Assembly: GCF_026626705.1 (NCBI RefSeq)
Contig: NZ_JAPNKC010000001.1
Coordinates: forward strand, 4,836,001 to 4,900,000
Direction: 5' to 3'
Length of the DNA stretch: 64,000 nucleotides
Source of the DNA: Pyxidicoccus sp. MSG2
Lineage (GTDB): Bacteria > Myxococcota > Myxococcia > Myxococcales > Myxococcaceae
Position 1 is the first letter of the stretch. The number at the start of each line of letters is the position of its first letter. A program made the position numbers and the translations under genes. Below, piece after piece: positions 28,783-37,455 of the stretch. The notes under the pieces were generated by a model. It saw only the letters and a list, made by a program, of their open reading frames with translations, was not told where the DNA came from and ran no database searches.

Positions 28783-29538
28783 ATGACGAATGCCGAACTG
28801 ACCGCGCGCCTGCTCTCCAACGTCATCGCCTTCCGCCACCTCCAGCGACAGCGGGGCCAGCTGCGCCACCTGGAGCTGCCGGGCGTGGACGCCTTCTGCC
28901 TGCCTGACCTGGCGAAGGAGTTGCATTTCCAGCAGGTGTACTTCACGGACGCGGAGGCGCTGGCCGCCGCCCTGCCCGCGGTGGAGGACTTCTTCCGGGC
29001 GCAGGGCGTGCCGGCGTGGCGCGCGGTGGTGCCCCCCGGGAGTGAAACGGGCGGGCGGGTGCTGGGCGCCGCCGGCTACCGGCCCGACGAGCACCTCTCG
29101 GACGCCATGGGGCTGGTGCTGGCGGAGGCACCGGACGTCCCGCCCTCGATTCCGCTCGAAGTCCCGGAGACGCTGCGGGAGCTGGTGGCGCTCAACGTCG
29201 CCGTCTGGGGCCAGTGGAGCGGCACGCTGGAGGTGTGGAACCAGGGGCCCCCGCTGCCCGTCCACACGCTGCTGGCGTGCGAGGCGGGCCGTGCCCTGGC
29301 CTGCGGCTTCTCACAGGACGTGGGGGACACCGCCGGCGTGTTCATGGTGGCCACGGCGCCGGAGGCCCGGGGGCGCGGGCTGGCGTCGGAGGTCATGCGC
29401 GGGCTGCTCGCCGGGGCGCGTGCCCGGGGCATGAAGGCGTCCGTGCTCCAGGCGACGCCGCAGGCGAAGGGCATGTACCGGCGGCTGGGCTACCGGGACT
29501 TGGGCGGCTGGGTGAGCTGGGTGTACCGCGCCGGCTGA
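28783..29538 (+). CDS. GNAT-family N-acetyltransferase
   Basis: About 251 residues from MTNAELTARLL (28783); no ribosome site is visible. The N-terminal half is a degenerate GNAT-like domain. The C-terminal half has the acetyl-CoA binding motif A (GVFMVATAPEARGRGLASEVMRGLLAGARARG) and the usual helix and strand (LQATPQAKGMYRRLGYRDLG). It transfers an acetyl group from acetyl-CoA to an unknown amine. It ends 3 nt from the stop of the convergent XRE-EIIA gene. Confidence 0.85.
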   Translation: MTNAELTARLLSNVIAFRHLQRQRGQLRHLELPGVDAFCLPDLAKELHFQQVYFTDAEALAAALPAVEDFFRAQGVPAWRAVVPPGSETGGRVLGAAGYRPDEHLSDAMGLVLAEAPDVPPSIPLEVPETLRELVALNVAVWGQWSGTLEVWNQGPPLPVHTLLACEAGRALACGFSQDVGDTAGVFMVATAPEARGRGLASEVMRGLLAGARARGMKASVLQATPQAKGMYRRLGYRDLGGWVSWVYRAG

Positions 29539-29541
29539 GCG

Positions 29542-30360
29542 TCAGCGCAGCGACTCCAGCTCCTCCAGCAGGGAGAGCACCTCGCGGGGCTGACGTGCGT
29601 CCAACAGGCGCTCCGCGAGCCCGTGGGCGGCCAGCCTCGCCACGTGGGCCAGGCGCACGAGCCGGGCGCTGCCGCGGCCTCCGTCCACCGTCGCCACCAC
29701 CAGACGCAGGGGCTGACCGTCGGGCGTGTCCACCTTCAGCGGCTTCGCCAGCGTCACCAGGGCCGCCACCGGCGCGGCGCCCGGCAGGACGGCGTGAGGC
29801 ACCGCCACGCCGCCGCCCACCGCGCACGAGGACTCGGCGTCGCGCAGCCGCAACTCCTCCACCAGGTGGCCCGCATCCGTGCCCGGCAGCGCCGCGCCCA
29901 GACGCCCGGCCACCACGTCCAGCACGTCGTCCCAGCCCGCGCAGGACAGCCGCACCACCACCCGCTCCGGGGCCAGCAGCGGGGCGAGCGGCGGCACGGG
30001 CCCGTCGTCACGCCCGGCGCGCACCGGGAACTCCGCGTCCAGGAAGTCGCGCACCTTCGCGAGCTGCGCGCCCGACAGCCGCCGCCGCGCGATTTCGAGG
30101 AAGAGCGTCCCGGCGCCCGGCACTTCTTCCAGGTAGCTCGCCACGTACGGACTCACCCGCTGGGCCACGTCCATCAGCAGCGCGGGCGGCACGTCCAGCT
30201 CGCGGGCGATGGCCGCCAGCCGCTCGGCCGTGGGCGGCGCGTCCAGGCCGTGCTCCACACGGCTGAGGTACGCGCTCGACACGCCGATGCGCCGGGCCAT
30301 GTCCCGGAGGGACACGCCCGCGTCCACGCGCAACAACCGCAGGGTGGCACCCAGGTGCAT
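29542..30360 (-). CDS. XRE helix-turn-helix fused to PTS EIIA(Ntr)-like domain
   Basis: 272 residues. Residues 5-60 are an XRE/Cro HTH (LRLLRVDAGVSLRDMARRIG, SSAYLSRVEHG). The C-terminal half (about 125-270) is a mannitol/fructose-type EIIA domain of the nitrogen-PTS kind, with phospho-acceptor His189 in CAVGGGVAVPHAV. EIIA(Ntr) in other bacteria controls K+ transport and sensor kinases according to its phosphorylation. Here it is joined to a DNA-binding domain, so phosphorylation may alter promoter binding. The cation/proton antiporter gene lies 73 nt upstream on the same strand and is the obvious candidate target. I saw no PTS EI or NPr gene in the window. Confidence 0.85.
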   Translation of the reverse strand: MHLGATLRLLRVDAGVSLRDMARRIGVSSAYLSRVEHGLDAPPTAERLAAIARELDVPPALLMDVAQRVSPYVASYLEEVPGAGTLFLEIARRRLSGAQLAKVRDFLDAEFPVRAGRDDGPVPPLAPLLAPERVVVRLSCAGWDDVLDVVAGRLGAALPGTDAGHLVEELRLRDAESSCAVGGGVAVPHAVLPGAAPVAALVTLAKPLKVDTPDGQPLRLVVATVDGGRGSARLVRLAHVARLAAHGLAERLLDARQPREVLSLLEELESLR

Positions 30361-30433
30361 GGCTCCCCTCTAGCTCCTCGCGGACGACGAGTGGAACAGC
30401 CGCTGGGTGACGCTCAGGGGCATGAACATCCCC

Positions 30434-32563
30434 TCAGCCCCGCGCCGGCATCGCACGCTCCGGGTCGCGTGCTTCCTCGGTGACTTCCGCGGCCGGGGCG
30501 GGCTCCGGGTGGCGGACCACGAGCAGCGAGCCCGGCGCGTCCCGGATGATGCGCTCGCGGTGCAGGCCGAAGAGCCGGTCCTCCAGGCCCCACTGCGCGC
30601 CCACGCCCACCACCACCAGGTCATACCCGTGGCGCGCCTCCTCCAGCGCGGCCTCGTCCGGCACATCGTGCCGCACCACCTTGAGCCGCACGCCGCCCTC
30701 CTCGGAGGGGAACAGCTCGTCCACCTGGGCCCGCGCGCCGCTGCCGCCCAGGTCCGACGTCACGTGCAGCACCGTCACCTCCGCGCCCGCCTGCTGCATC
30801 ATCCGCCGCGCCAGCCCCAGCGCCGCCCGGTCATGCCGGCTGCCGATGAAGGGCACCAGCACGCGCTTCACGTCCGACAGCCCCCGGTCCACCAGCACCG
30901 CCACCGTGCCCGACGCCGCCTCCATCACCTCGTGCACCGTGCCGCCCAGCACCGTCTGGCTGAAGAGCGGCTTGTGCCACCCCAGCAGCACCAGGTCCGC
31001 GCGCCGCGCCTGCGCCGTGCGCACGATGTCCGCGGCGGGCTCGGCGGACACGAAGGACAGCGGCCGCACCGCCAGCCCCAGCTTCTCCGCGCGCCCCAGC
31101 AGCGGCACCAGCGCACCCTCCGAGGGCGCACTCCGCTCCGCCTCCGGCAACAGCGGCGCGCGCTCGGGCGGCACCAGGTGCAGCGCGTGCAACTGCGCCC
31201 GCTCCCCACCCACCAACGCCCGCGCCAGGGACGCCATGCCCGGCCCCGCCTGCCCATGGGACACGCACATCAGCACGCTGTAGGGCGCGGGGCCCGGCTC
31301 CAGCGACACCGGCGGGGAGAACCTGTCCCTCGCCAGCTCCTCCGTCGCATAGAACCAGCGCAAGAGCGGCGTGGTCATGAACGTGGTGACCAGCGCCATC
31401 AGCACCATCATCGTGAAGAGCTGCGGCGAGATGACGCCCAAATCGAGGCCGATGTTGAGCACGATGAGCTCCATCAGCCCGCGCGTGTTCATCAGCACGC
31501 CCACCGCGCCCGCCTCGCGCCAGGGCATCCCCGTCAGCCGCGCCGCCACCGCGCTGCCGCCGAACTTGCCCAGGACCGCCAGCAGGATGATGACGCCGCA
31601 CGTGGCCCAGGCCTCCACGCTGTTCAGGAGGCCAATCTGCGTGCGCAGCCCGCTGAAGGCGAAGAAGACGGGCAGCAGCAACACCACCGCCACGTCCTCC
31701 AGTCGCTCCGCCAGCGCCTCCGCGAGCCCTCCCTCCTTGGGGATGACGGCGCCGAAGAGGAACGCGCCGAAGAGCGCGTGGATGCCGATGAGCTCCGTCG
31801 CCCACGCGGACGCCAGGAGCAGCACCAGCGTGCCCGCCACCACGTTCTGCGTCAGCCCCTCGCGGCTGGCCACCCGCGCGCCCAGCCGTGCCAGGAAGGG
31901 GCGCACCACCACCAGCACGAAGCCGATGTAGAGCAGCGCGAACAGCGTGGTGAGCGCCGCGTGCGCCAGGTCCGACGCCCGGACGATGGAGACGACGAAG
32001 GCCAGCAGGCACCACGCCGTCACGTCGTCCACCGCCGCGCACGCAATCGCCACCGTGCCCACCCTCGACTGGAGCAGCCCCCGCTCCGTGAGGATGCGCG
32101 CCAGCACCGGGAAGGCGGTGATGCTCATCGCCACGCCCATGAAGAGCACGAAGGACGAGAAGGGCACCGACGGGTCCGACAGGCTCCGGTACAGCCACAG
32201 CGCCGCCGCGGCCGCCCCCAGCGCGAAGGGGACGATGATGCTGGTGTGGCTGATGGCCACCGACGCATGCCCCCGCCCCTTCAACATCCGCGGGTCCAGC
32301 TCCAGGCCGATGAGGAACATGAACAGCACCAGCCCCACCTGGCTCAGCATCGTCAGCGCTGGCATCGACGACGCGGGGAACAGCGCCCCCATCACCTCCG
32401 GCGCCACCCACCCCAGGAGCGACGGGCCCAGGACGATGCCCGCCACCACCTCGGCGATGACCAGCGGCTGCCCCAGCCACTTCGCCCCCCGGCCAATGAG
32501 CCGCGATGCGCCGATGATGACGATGAGCTGCACCAGGAGCAGCGTCAGTGGATTGAAGTGCAT
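30434..32563 (-). CDS. CPA2 cation/proton antiporter with universal-stress domains
   Basis: 709 residues. About twelve membrane helices fill the first 400 residues of a Na+(K+)/H+ exchanger fold (LGQPLVIAEVVAGIVLGPSLLGW, DDVTAWCLLAFVVSIV with the ion-site Asp pair, LVLFMFLIGLELDPRML). Two cytoplasmic universal-stress-protein domains follow (about 430-560 and 570-705; the second has LVVVGVGAQWGLEDRLFG). These domains usually bind nucleotides and gate transport. It exchanges monovalent cations for protons at the inner membrane. A good promoter lies just upstream and GGAGG precedes the ATG. The EIIA-fusion regulator is downstream in the same direction. Confidence 0.9.
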   Translation of the reverse strand: MHFNPLTLLLVQLIVIIGASRLIGRGAKWLGQPLVIAEVVAGIVLGPSLLGWVAPEVMGALFPASSMPALTMLSQVGLVLFMFLIGLELDPRMLKGRGHASVAISHTSIIVPFALGAAAAALWLYRSLSDPSVPFSSFVLFMGVAMSITAFPVLARILTERGLLQSRVGTVAIACAAVDDVTAWCLLAFVVSIVRASDLAHAALTTLFALLYIGFVLVVVRPFLARLGARVASREGLTQNVVAGTLVLLLASAWATELIGIHALFGAFLFGAVIPKEGGLAEALAERLEDVAVVLLLPVFFAFSGLRTQIGLLNSVEAWATCGVIILLAVLGKFGGSAVAARLTGMPWREAGAVGVLMNTRGLMELIVLNIGLDLGVISPQLFTMMVLMALVTTFMTTPLLRWFYATEELARDRFSPPVSLEPGPAPYSVLMCVSHGQAGPGMASLARALVGGERAQLHALHLVPPERAPLLPEAERSAPSEGALVPLLGRAEKLGLAVRPLSFVSAEPAADIVRTAQARRADLVLLGWHKPLFSQTVLGGTVHEVMEAASGTVAVLVDRGLSDVKRVLVPFIGSRHDRAALGLARRMMQQAGAEVTVLHVTSDLGGSGARAQVDELFPSEEGGVRLKVVRHDVPDEAALEEARHGYDLVVVGVGAQWGLEDRLFGLHRERIIRDAPGSLLVVRHPEPAPAAEVTEEARDPERAMPARG

Positions 32564-32595
32564 CCATCCCTCCGGTGGTGGGTGTTAAGTAACCC

Positions 32596-32623
32596 CTTAT
32601 CAACCCACTCACGGAAGCGTCAA
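32596..32623 (-). promoter_or_regulatory. Sigma-70-type promoter for the antiporter gene
   Basis: On the minus strand TTGACG (32618-32623, five of six matches) is followed after 16 nt by GATAAG (32596-32601, four of six). A start near 32590 leaves a leader of about 27 nt to the ATG at 32563. Confidence 0.6.
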
Positions 32624-32654
32624 TTCACGAAGACTGTCCGTGCGGGCAGGCAAC

Positions 32655-33023
32655 TCACTCCACCTTGTGCCTGCGCACGGCCTCGACGAGCGTGTCCACG
32701 TCCACGGGCTTGCGCAGGTGTCCGCACGCACCAATCTCCTCGGCCACCTGCCGGGCATTGGCGGACGCGGAGAAGACGAGCACGGGGATGTCACGCCACC
32801 GGGGAACCTGGCGCATGGCGCGGGCGAAGCCGCCCCCGTCCATCACCGGCATCATCATGTCCAGGAGCACCAGCCCCGGCAGCACGGGCATGGCGCCCAG
32901 CACCTCCAGGGCATGCTTGCCATTGCTCGCACCCTGCACCTCGTGGCCCGCGTCGCGCAGCACCTCTTCCAGCGCCTCGCGCAGGTCCGCGTCGTCGTCC
33001 ACCACCAGCAACGGCCGGCTCAC
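32655..33023 (-). CDS. Single-domain response regulator (CheY-like)
   Basis: 122 residues, one receiver domain: acidic pocket DDD at about 9-11, phosphorylated Asp55 in LVLLDMMMP, Ser/Thr switch in FSASA, and Lys105 in HLRKP. There is no output domain. The start is a GTG at 33023 overlapping the stop of the 56-residue kinase remnant (GTGA). It ends the four-gene signalling operon. Confidence 0.92.
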   Translation of the reverse strand: MSRPLLVVDDDADLREALEEVLRDAGHEVQGASNGKHALEVLGAMPVLPGLVLLDMMMPVMDGGGFARAMRQVPRWRDIPVLVFSASANARQVAEEIGACGHLRKPVDVDTLVEAVRRHKVE

Positions 33024-33190
33024 GCACGCTCCTCCTTCTCCAACGGCAGCTCCAGGGTGAATGGCGCTCCGCCACCCTCCCGCGGCTCCGCCCGGGCGCG
33101 GCCCCCATGGGCCTCCGCGGCACGCCGTGCCAGGTACGGCCCCAGCCCTCCGTAGGAGCGCGAGCCTACCGCCACCCGCAACGGCTTCAT
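33020..33190 (-). pseudogene. Histidine-kinase remnant: 56-residue HATPase C-terminus
   Basis: A 56-residue frame, ATG at 33190 to TGA at 33020. After MKPLRVAVGSRS it reads YGGLGPYLARRAAEAHGGR, then RARAEPREGGGAPFTLELPLE, which is the end of a histidine-kinase ATPase domain (G2 box and last strands). The HisKA domain, the phosphorylated His, and the N and G1 boxes are missing. It is in frame and overlaps both neighbours by 4 nt (ATGA with the receiver before, GTGA with the receiver after). The simplest reading is an internal deletion of a full kinase gene that kept both junctions. It may now serve only for translational coupling, or act as a small decoy peptide. Confidence 0.75.
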
Positions 33191-33654
33191 CCCGCCGTCC
33201 CGGGAGGAGACGCGGAGGGCGGCTCGTGGTTGAGCACCAGCCAGTACAGGCCGAGCTGGCGCGCCGCCTCCACGAACTCCGTGTAGCTCACCGGCTTGCG
33301 CACGTAGCTGTTGGCCCCGCCGCCATAGCCGCGCACCAGGTCCACCTCTTCCACGGACGAGGTGAGGACGACCACCGGCAACAGCCGCGTGCGCGCGTCC
33401 GCGCGGATGCGGCGCAGCACCTCGTGCCCGTCCAACCGCGGCAGCTTCAAGTCGAGCAGCACCACCACCGGCAGCGGCTTGCCGGCGCGCGACTCGAAGG
33501 CGCCCTGGGCGAGCAGATAGTCGAGCGCCTCCACCCCGTCGCGCGCCACGTCCACCGGGGTGGTGATTCCCGCGCGCTTGAAGGCCCGAAGGGTCAGGTC
33601 CGCGTCATCCGGGTTGTCCTCCACGAGGAGGATGGGGCGCTCGGAGCCATTCAT
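33187..33654 (-). CDS. Response regulator, single receiver domain (Rcp1-like)
   Basis: 155 residues: acidic pocket in LLVEDNPDDADL, phosphorylated Asp68 in VVVLLDLKLPRLDG, LTSSVEE, and YVRKPV. The longer beta4-alpha4 region and the DNPDDADL motif place it with the Rcp1-type receivers that partner phytochrome-like or CHASE3 kinases. It starts inside the end of the kinase gene (ATGA), so it is the likely phosphate acceptor of that kinase. Confidence 0.92.
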   Translation of the reverse strand: MNGSERPILLVEDNPDDADLTLRAFKRAGITTPVDVARDGVEALDYLLAQGAFESRAGKPLPVVVLLDLKLPRLDGHEVLRRIRADARTRLLPVVVLTSSVEEVDLVRGYGGGANSYVRKPVSYTEFVEAARQLGLYWLVLNHEPPSASPPGTAG

Positions 33655-35084
33655 GGGTGCGACTCCTCGAGGGTGAAGCGGAAGGTGGCCCCGCCATCCG
33701 GCACCGCCTCCGCGGTGATGTCTCCGCCATGGCGGTGGATGATGCGCTGCACGGTCGCAAGGCCAATGCCGGTGCCGGGGAACTCGGTGGGCCGGTGCAG
33801 CCGCTGGAAGGGGGAGAAGAGCTTGCTCGCGTACGCCATGTCGAAACCCACGCCGTTGTCTCGGACACAGTAACGGGGGTGCCCGTCCCTCGACTCAGCG
33901 AAAAGTTCGATGCGGGCCCCGGAGCGCTGGCTGGTGAACTTCCAGGCGTTGCCCAGCAGATTCTCCAGGACGACCCGGAGCAACCGGGCATCCCCCCGCG
34001 TCGCGAGGCCGGGGGCGATGTCGAAGGTCGTGTCGCGGCCGGGCTCGCCACGCTTCAGCCCCTCCGCCACGTCCCGGGCCAGGGCGCTCAGGTCCACCGG
34101 CTCCTGGCGCAGCTCGGCGCGGGACAGACGGGACAGGCGCAGCAGGTCGTCGATGAGCTGCCCCATGCGGCTGGCCGCCGCGCGCAGCCGCCGGAGGTGC
34201 TCGTGGCCCTCCTCGGAGATGCGCTCGCCCTCGTCCTCCAGCAGCGCCTGGCTGAAGCCGTCCACCGCGCGCAGGGGGGCGCGCAGGTCGTGGGAGACGG
34301 AGTAGCTGAAGGACTCCAGCTCGCGGTTGGCCGCCGTCAGCTCCTGGGTGCGCTGGGCCACGCGCTGCTCCAGGCGCGCCTCGCTGGCGCGCAGGGCGTC
34401 GGCCTGGGCCCGGGCCTGCTCGAGCAGGGACTCGTAGTCGTCCGACAGGACGACGAGCTGGCGCCGGCCCATCCAGGCCAGCAGGGCCCCGAGCACGAGC
34501 AGCCAGGCAGCACCGCCCCACAGCACCAGCCGCGCCTGGCGCTCGGCGAGGGCTCCGTGCTGGTCGGCCCGCTCTCGCTCCTCGGAGGCCAGGTCGTCGA
34601 GGAGCCGGCGCATGCCGTCCATGCGACGCTTGCCCTCTCCCTCGACGACCCGCTTCTGCCAGCTCCCACCATTCCTGAAGCTCCGCAGCTCGTCGTCGGC
34701 GAAGGCCTCCCAGTCCGCCCGGCGCCGGTGCAGCGCTCCCAGTCGGGCCCGCTGGTCCGGCGACTCCGACACGAGCGACTCCAACTGGCTCAGGGCCTCG
34801 GGGAGGCGCGCTCCCGCGGTGTCGTAGGGCTCGAGGAATCTGGCGTCTCCCGTGAGGAGGAAGCCGCGAAGGCCCGTCTCCCGGTCGATGAGGAGCTGGC
34901 GCACGTGGACGGCCTGCGCGAGCACCGCGTCGGAACGGTCCGCCGACTCGTCCGCCTGGAGGAGCTGGCGCACCTCCCAGAAGAGCAGTCCCGCCAGCAG
35001 CGCCCCCAGCACCGCGGGCAGCACCACGGAGCGCAGCAGCAGGCGACGGAAGCGGTTCGGGTCGAGGTAGGCCAAGGCGGACAT
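33651..35084 (-). CDS. CHASE3-type sensor histidine kinase
   Basis: About 477 residues from MSALAYLDPN (35084); no Shine-Dalgarno site is clear. Two membrane helices (SVVLPAVLGALLAGLLFW and WLLVLGALLAWMG) flank a periplasmic CHASE3-like helical domain (HVRQLLIDRETGLRGFLLTGDARFLEPY). A coiled-coil linker leads to HisKA with His265 (SYSVSHDLRAPLRAVDGF), then the ATPase domain (LENLLGNAWKFTS, DNGVGFD, GTGIGLATVQRIIHRHGG). It senses an extracytoplasmic signal and should phosphorylate the overlapping receiver. Confidence 0.93.
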   Translation of the reverse strand: MSALAYLDPNRFRRLLLRSVVLPAVLGALLAGLLFWEVRQLLQADESADRSDAVLAQAVHVRQLLIDRETGLRGFLLTGDARFLEPYDTAGARLPEALSQLESLVSESPDQRARLGALHRRRADWEAFADDELRSFRNGGSWQKRVVEGEGKRRMDGMRRLLDDLASEERERADQHGALAERQARLVLWGGAAWLLVLGALLAWMGRRQLVVLSDDYESLLEQARAQADALRASEARLEQRVAQRTQELTAANRELESFSYSVSHDLRAPLRAVDGFSQALLEDEGERISEEGHEHLRRLRAAASRMGQLIDDLLRLSRLSRAELRQEPVDLSALARDVAEGLKRGEPGRDTTFDIAPGLATRGDARLLRVVLENLLGNAWKFTSQRSGARIELFAESRDGHPRYCVRDNGVGFDMAYASKLFSPFQRLHRPTEFPGTGIGLATVQRIIHRHGGDITAEAVPDGGATFRFTLEESHP

Positions 35085-35209
35085 CCGGACGGACCCAGGT
35101 GGGGTCACCGCAAGATGCGCATGTGTCCGGTGCGAAGGCCTGGAGGTCGCCGGGAGGGGACGCGAGTGCCTGGGCCTGCTCCCCGTGTTGCAGGGCGAGC
35201 GGCCTGACT

Positions 35210-35818
35210 TCACTTCCAGGACAGCTCGTACTCACTGTCCAGCAGCGCCACCTGACGTCCGTACACCCGCACGTCGTGCGCGCCGACGGCCTCGAGCACG
35301 CCCTGGAGCACGCCCTCGTGGTACGCGGCGGGCATGAAGTCGCGCCGCATGATGAAGCGCGCGCTCTTGTCGCCCGTCCACAGCGGGTAGCGGTCGCCGT
35401 AGCTCACCGCCGCGCGGTACGCGTCGCCCAGCGACTGCAGCAGCTTGCGCGGACTGCCGCCCGCCGTCTGCATCAGGTCCCTGCCGAACATGGAGGACAG
35501 GAAGTCCACCGTGGCCTGCGTGCCAATGCGCTTCAGCACGCCCTCGAAGCCGTCCAGTTGTGGCGCCAGCAGGCGCGCCGCCGTGGACGTCATCCGCAGG
35601 TAGCGGCTGATGGGGTACATGTGCACGGGGTTGATTTCCCAGATGCCCGCCACGCCCTTGCACCGGGCCACGGCGCCCTCCCCACCCAGGAAGCCGACCA
35701 CGTCCAGCGTGCCCTGGAAGAACATCCCGCGGGCCGAGTCCTCCTCGCTTGCCGCAAGGCGTCGCAGCTCCAGCTCCCAGGCTGCTCCACTGCTGCTCGC
35801 TTCCGTGCCCACGTGCAT
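35210..35818 (-). CDS. DUF2378 (Myxococcus paralogous) family protein
   Basis: About 202 residues from MHVGTEASSS (35818), with GGGGGAG about 6 nt upstream. Family landmarks of TIGR02265/DUF2378 are visible: MFFQGTLDVV, MYPISRYLRMTSTAARLLAPQLDGFEGVLKRIGTQATVDFL, and the RKLLQSLGDAYRAAVSYGDR stretch. The family is known almost only from myxobacteria, with many copies per genome. The function is unknown. An AT-rich stretch at 35925-35975 probably holds the promoter. Confidence 0.88.
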   Translation of the reverse strand: MHVGTEASSSGAAWELELRRLAASEEDSARGMFFQGTLDVVGFLGGEGAVARCKGVAGIWEINPVHMYPISRYLRMTSTAARLLAPQLDGFEGVLKRIGTQATVDFLSSMFGRDLMQTAGGSPRKLLQSLGDAYRAAVSYGDRYPLWTGDKSARFIMRRDFMPAAYHEGVLQGVLEAVGAHDVRVYGRQVALLDSEYELSWK

Positions 35819-36062
35819 GGTCTCTCCCCCGAGGGGACCTTCCAGGTCTGTCTCGGAAACACACCGCCGGCGTATCTGGCAGGTACTTCCGGGCTGACCC
35901 GACTCCCCCCACTTCCGGGATGGCAACCTTCTCATATTTTTACGTTGGAGTCGAATCATTATTCCGCGCCCGTGGAATCCTGGACCGTCACGGCTCCTGA
36001 AGGGAGGAGCCACCGTCCAGGTCAGCTATGCGCGGAATCTTCCAGGGCGCCGGAAACCCTCG

Positions 36063-36081
36063 GAGGCCCTCAGGGGGCCTC
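36063..36081 (-). terminator. Hairpin after the aminotransferase gene
   Basis: GAGGCCC (36063-36069) and GGGCCTC (36075-36081) pair across 5 nt, a few bases past the aminotransferase stop. A short TTT follows on the transcribed strand. Confidence 0.5.
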
Positions 36082-36086
36082 GGGGC

Positions 36087-37247
36087 TCAGCCCGCGACGA
36101 GGGAGGCCTGGGCGGCGGCCACGGCGGCGCCGGGCTCGGAGCGGTGGCCGGCGGCGAGCAGCGCCCGCTCCACCGCGCCGACCGCGGCCAGCACGTCCGT
36201 GGGGCCGACGCGGTTCATGTGGCCCACGCGGAAGTAGCGCGTCTTCAATTCCGGGTGCAGGCCGCCGGCGATGACGATGCCCTGGCCCTTCACCCGCCCC
36301 ACCAGCGCCGCGTCCACGCCGTCCGGGTAGTACACGGCGCTCAGGGTGTTGGCGGTGATGGCCTCGGACGTGGGCAGCATGCGCAGGCCCAGGGCCTTCC
36401 ACGCCGCGCGGAAGGCGCGCGCCATGCGCTGGTGCCGGGCGAAACGCGCCTCCATGCCCTCGGCGAGAATCTGCCCGAGGCTCACGTCCAGCGCGCAGAC
36501 GAGGTTGACGGGCGGCGTCGCGAAGTAGGCCGGCTTGCCTCCCTCGTACGCCTCCATGATGGGGAGCCACTCCGCCCAGTCCGAATAGACGCTGGCCACC
36601 GGCGTCTTGCGCTTGCGCCAGGCCTCCATCGCACGCGGCCCCACGGTGAGCAGCGCCAGCCCCGGCGGCACGCCCACCGCCTTCTGACTGGCGGTGAGGT
36701 ACACGTCCGCGCCCCACGCGTCCTGGTGGAAGGACTCGCCCGCGGTGGCGCACACGCCGTCCACCACCACCAGAACCCCGTGCTTGCGCCCGGCGCGCAC
36801 CAGCGCCTCCACGGGCGCCAGGACTCCGGTGGAGGTGTCCACGTGGGTGACGGTCATCACCTTGAAGCCGCCGCGCGACAGGTGCGTCTCCACCTCGTCC
36901 GCGGAGGGGGACTCGCCCGGGGCCGCGCGCGCGTGCGTCACCTGCGCGCCGTGCCGCTCCAGGATTTTCGCCATCCGGTCACTGAAGTAGCCGGTGTTCA
37001 CCACGAGCGCGCGGTCGCCCGGCTCCACCAGGTTGGCGCCCGCCAGCTCCATGGCCAGCGTACCGGAGCCGGCCACCACGAAGGGCTGCGCGCCGGGGGC
37101 GAGACACACCTCGCGCAGCCGCTTCAGCGCCCGGCCGAAGAGGGAGATGAAGGCCGGGTCCGTGTGGCCGAGCGTGGGCGCCGCCAGCGCCTGGAGCACT
37201 TCCGGCTCGAACTCCACCGGCCCCGGAATCATCAGCAGGTCTCTCAC
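36087..37247 (-). CDS. Class V aminotransferase (alanine-glyoxylate type)
   Basis: 386 residues of the PLP-dependent serine-pyruvate/alanine-glyoxylate aminotransferase family. Seen: MIPGPVEFEPEVLQA, GHTDPAF, AGSGTLAMELAGANLVEPGD, THVDTSTGVL, VDGVCATAGE with the PLP Asp, and the Schiff-base Lys189 in LTASQKAVGVPPG. It moves an amino group between small amino acids and glyoxylate or pyruvate. The M20 peptidase lies upstream on the same strand, 208 nt away. Confidence 0.9.
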   Translation of the reverse strand: MRDLLMIPGPVEFEPEVLQALAAPTLGHTDPAFISLFGRALKRLREVCLAPGAQPFVVAGSGTLAMELAGANLVEPGDRALVVNTGYFSDRMAKILERHGAQVTHARAAPGESPSADEVETHLSRGGFKVMTVTHVDTSTGVLAPVEALVRAGRKHGVLVVVDGVCATAGESFHQDAWGADVYLTASQKAVGVPPGLALLTVGPRAMEAWRKRKTPVASVYSDWAEWLPIMEAYEGGKPAYFATPPVNLVCALDVSLGQILAEGMEARFARHQRMARAFRAAWKALGLRMLPTSEAITANTLSAVYYPDGVDAALVGRVKGQGIVIAGGLHPELKTRYFRVGHMNRVGPTDVLAAVGAVERALLAAGHRSEPGAAVAAAQASLVAG

Positions 37248-37455
37248 GGTGTCACCGCTCCTGGCGCGCCCGGAGTCCGCGAGGGCCCCTGATGGATACC
37301 GCGAAGGCGCGGCCCTGAATCTGGCCAGCCCCGGGGCCGCTGTCCACGTCCATGTGAGCCCGATGTGGCGGGAGCGACGCGGGTCCTGGCTCGCGGGGCA
37401 GGTGCCCGAGCACCCGCCGTGCTTGCGGTGCGAGGGAGCCGTTATGCCCGGCGAC

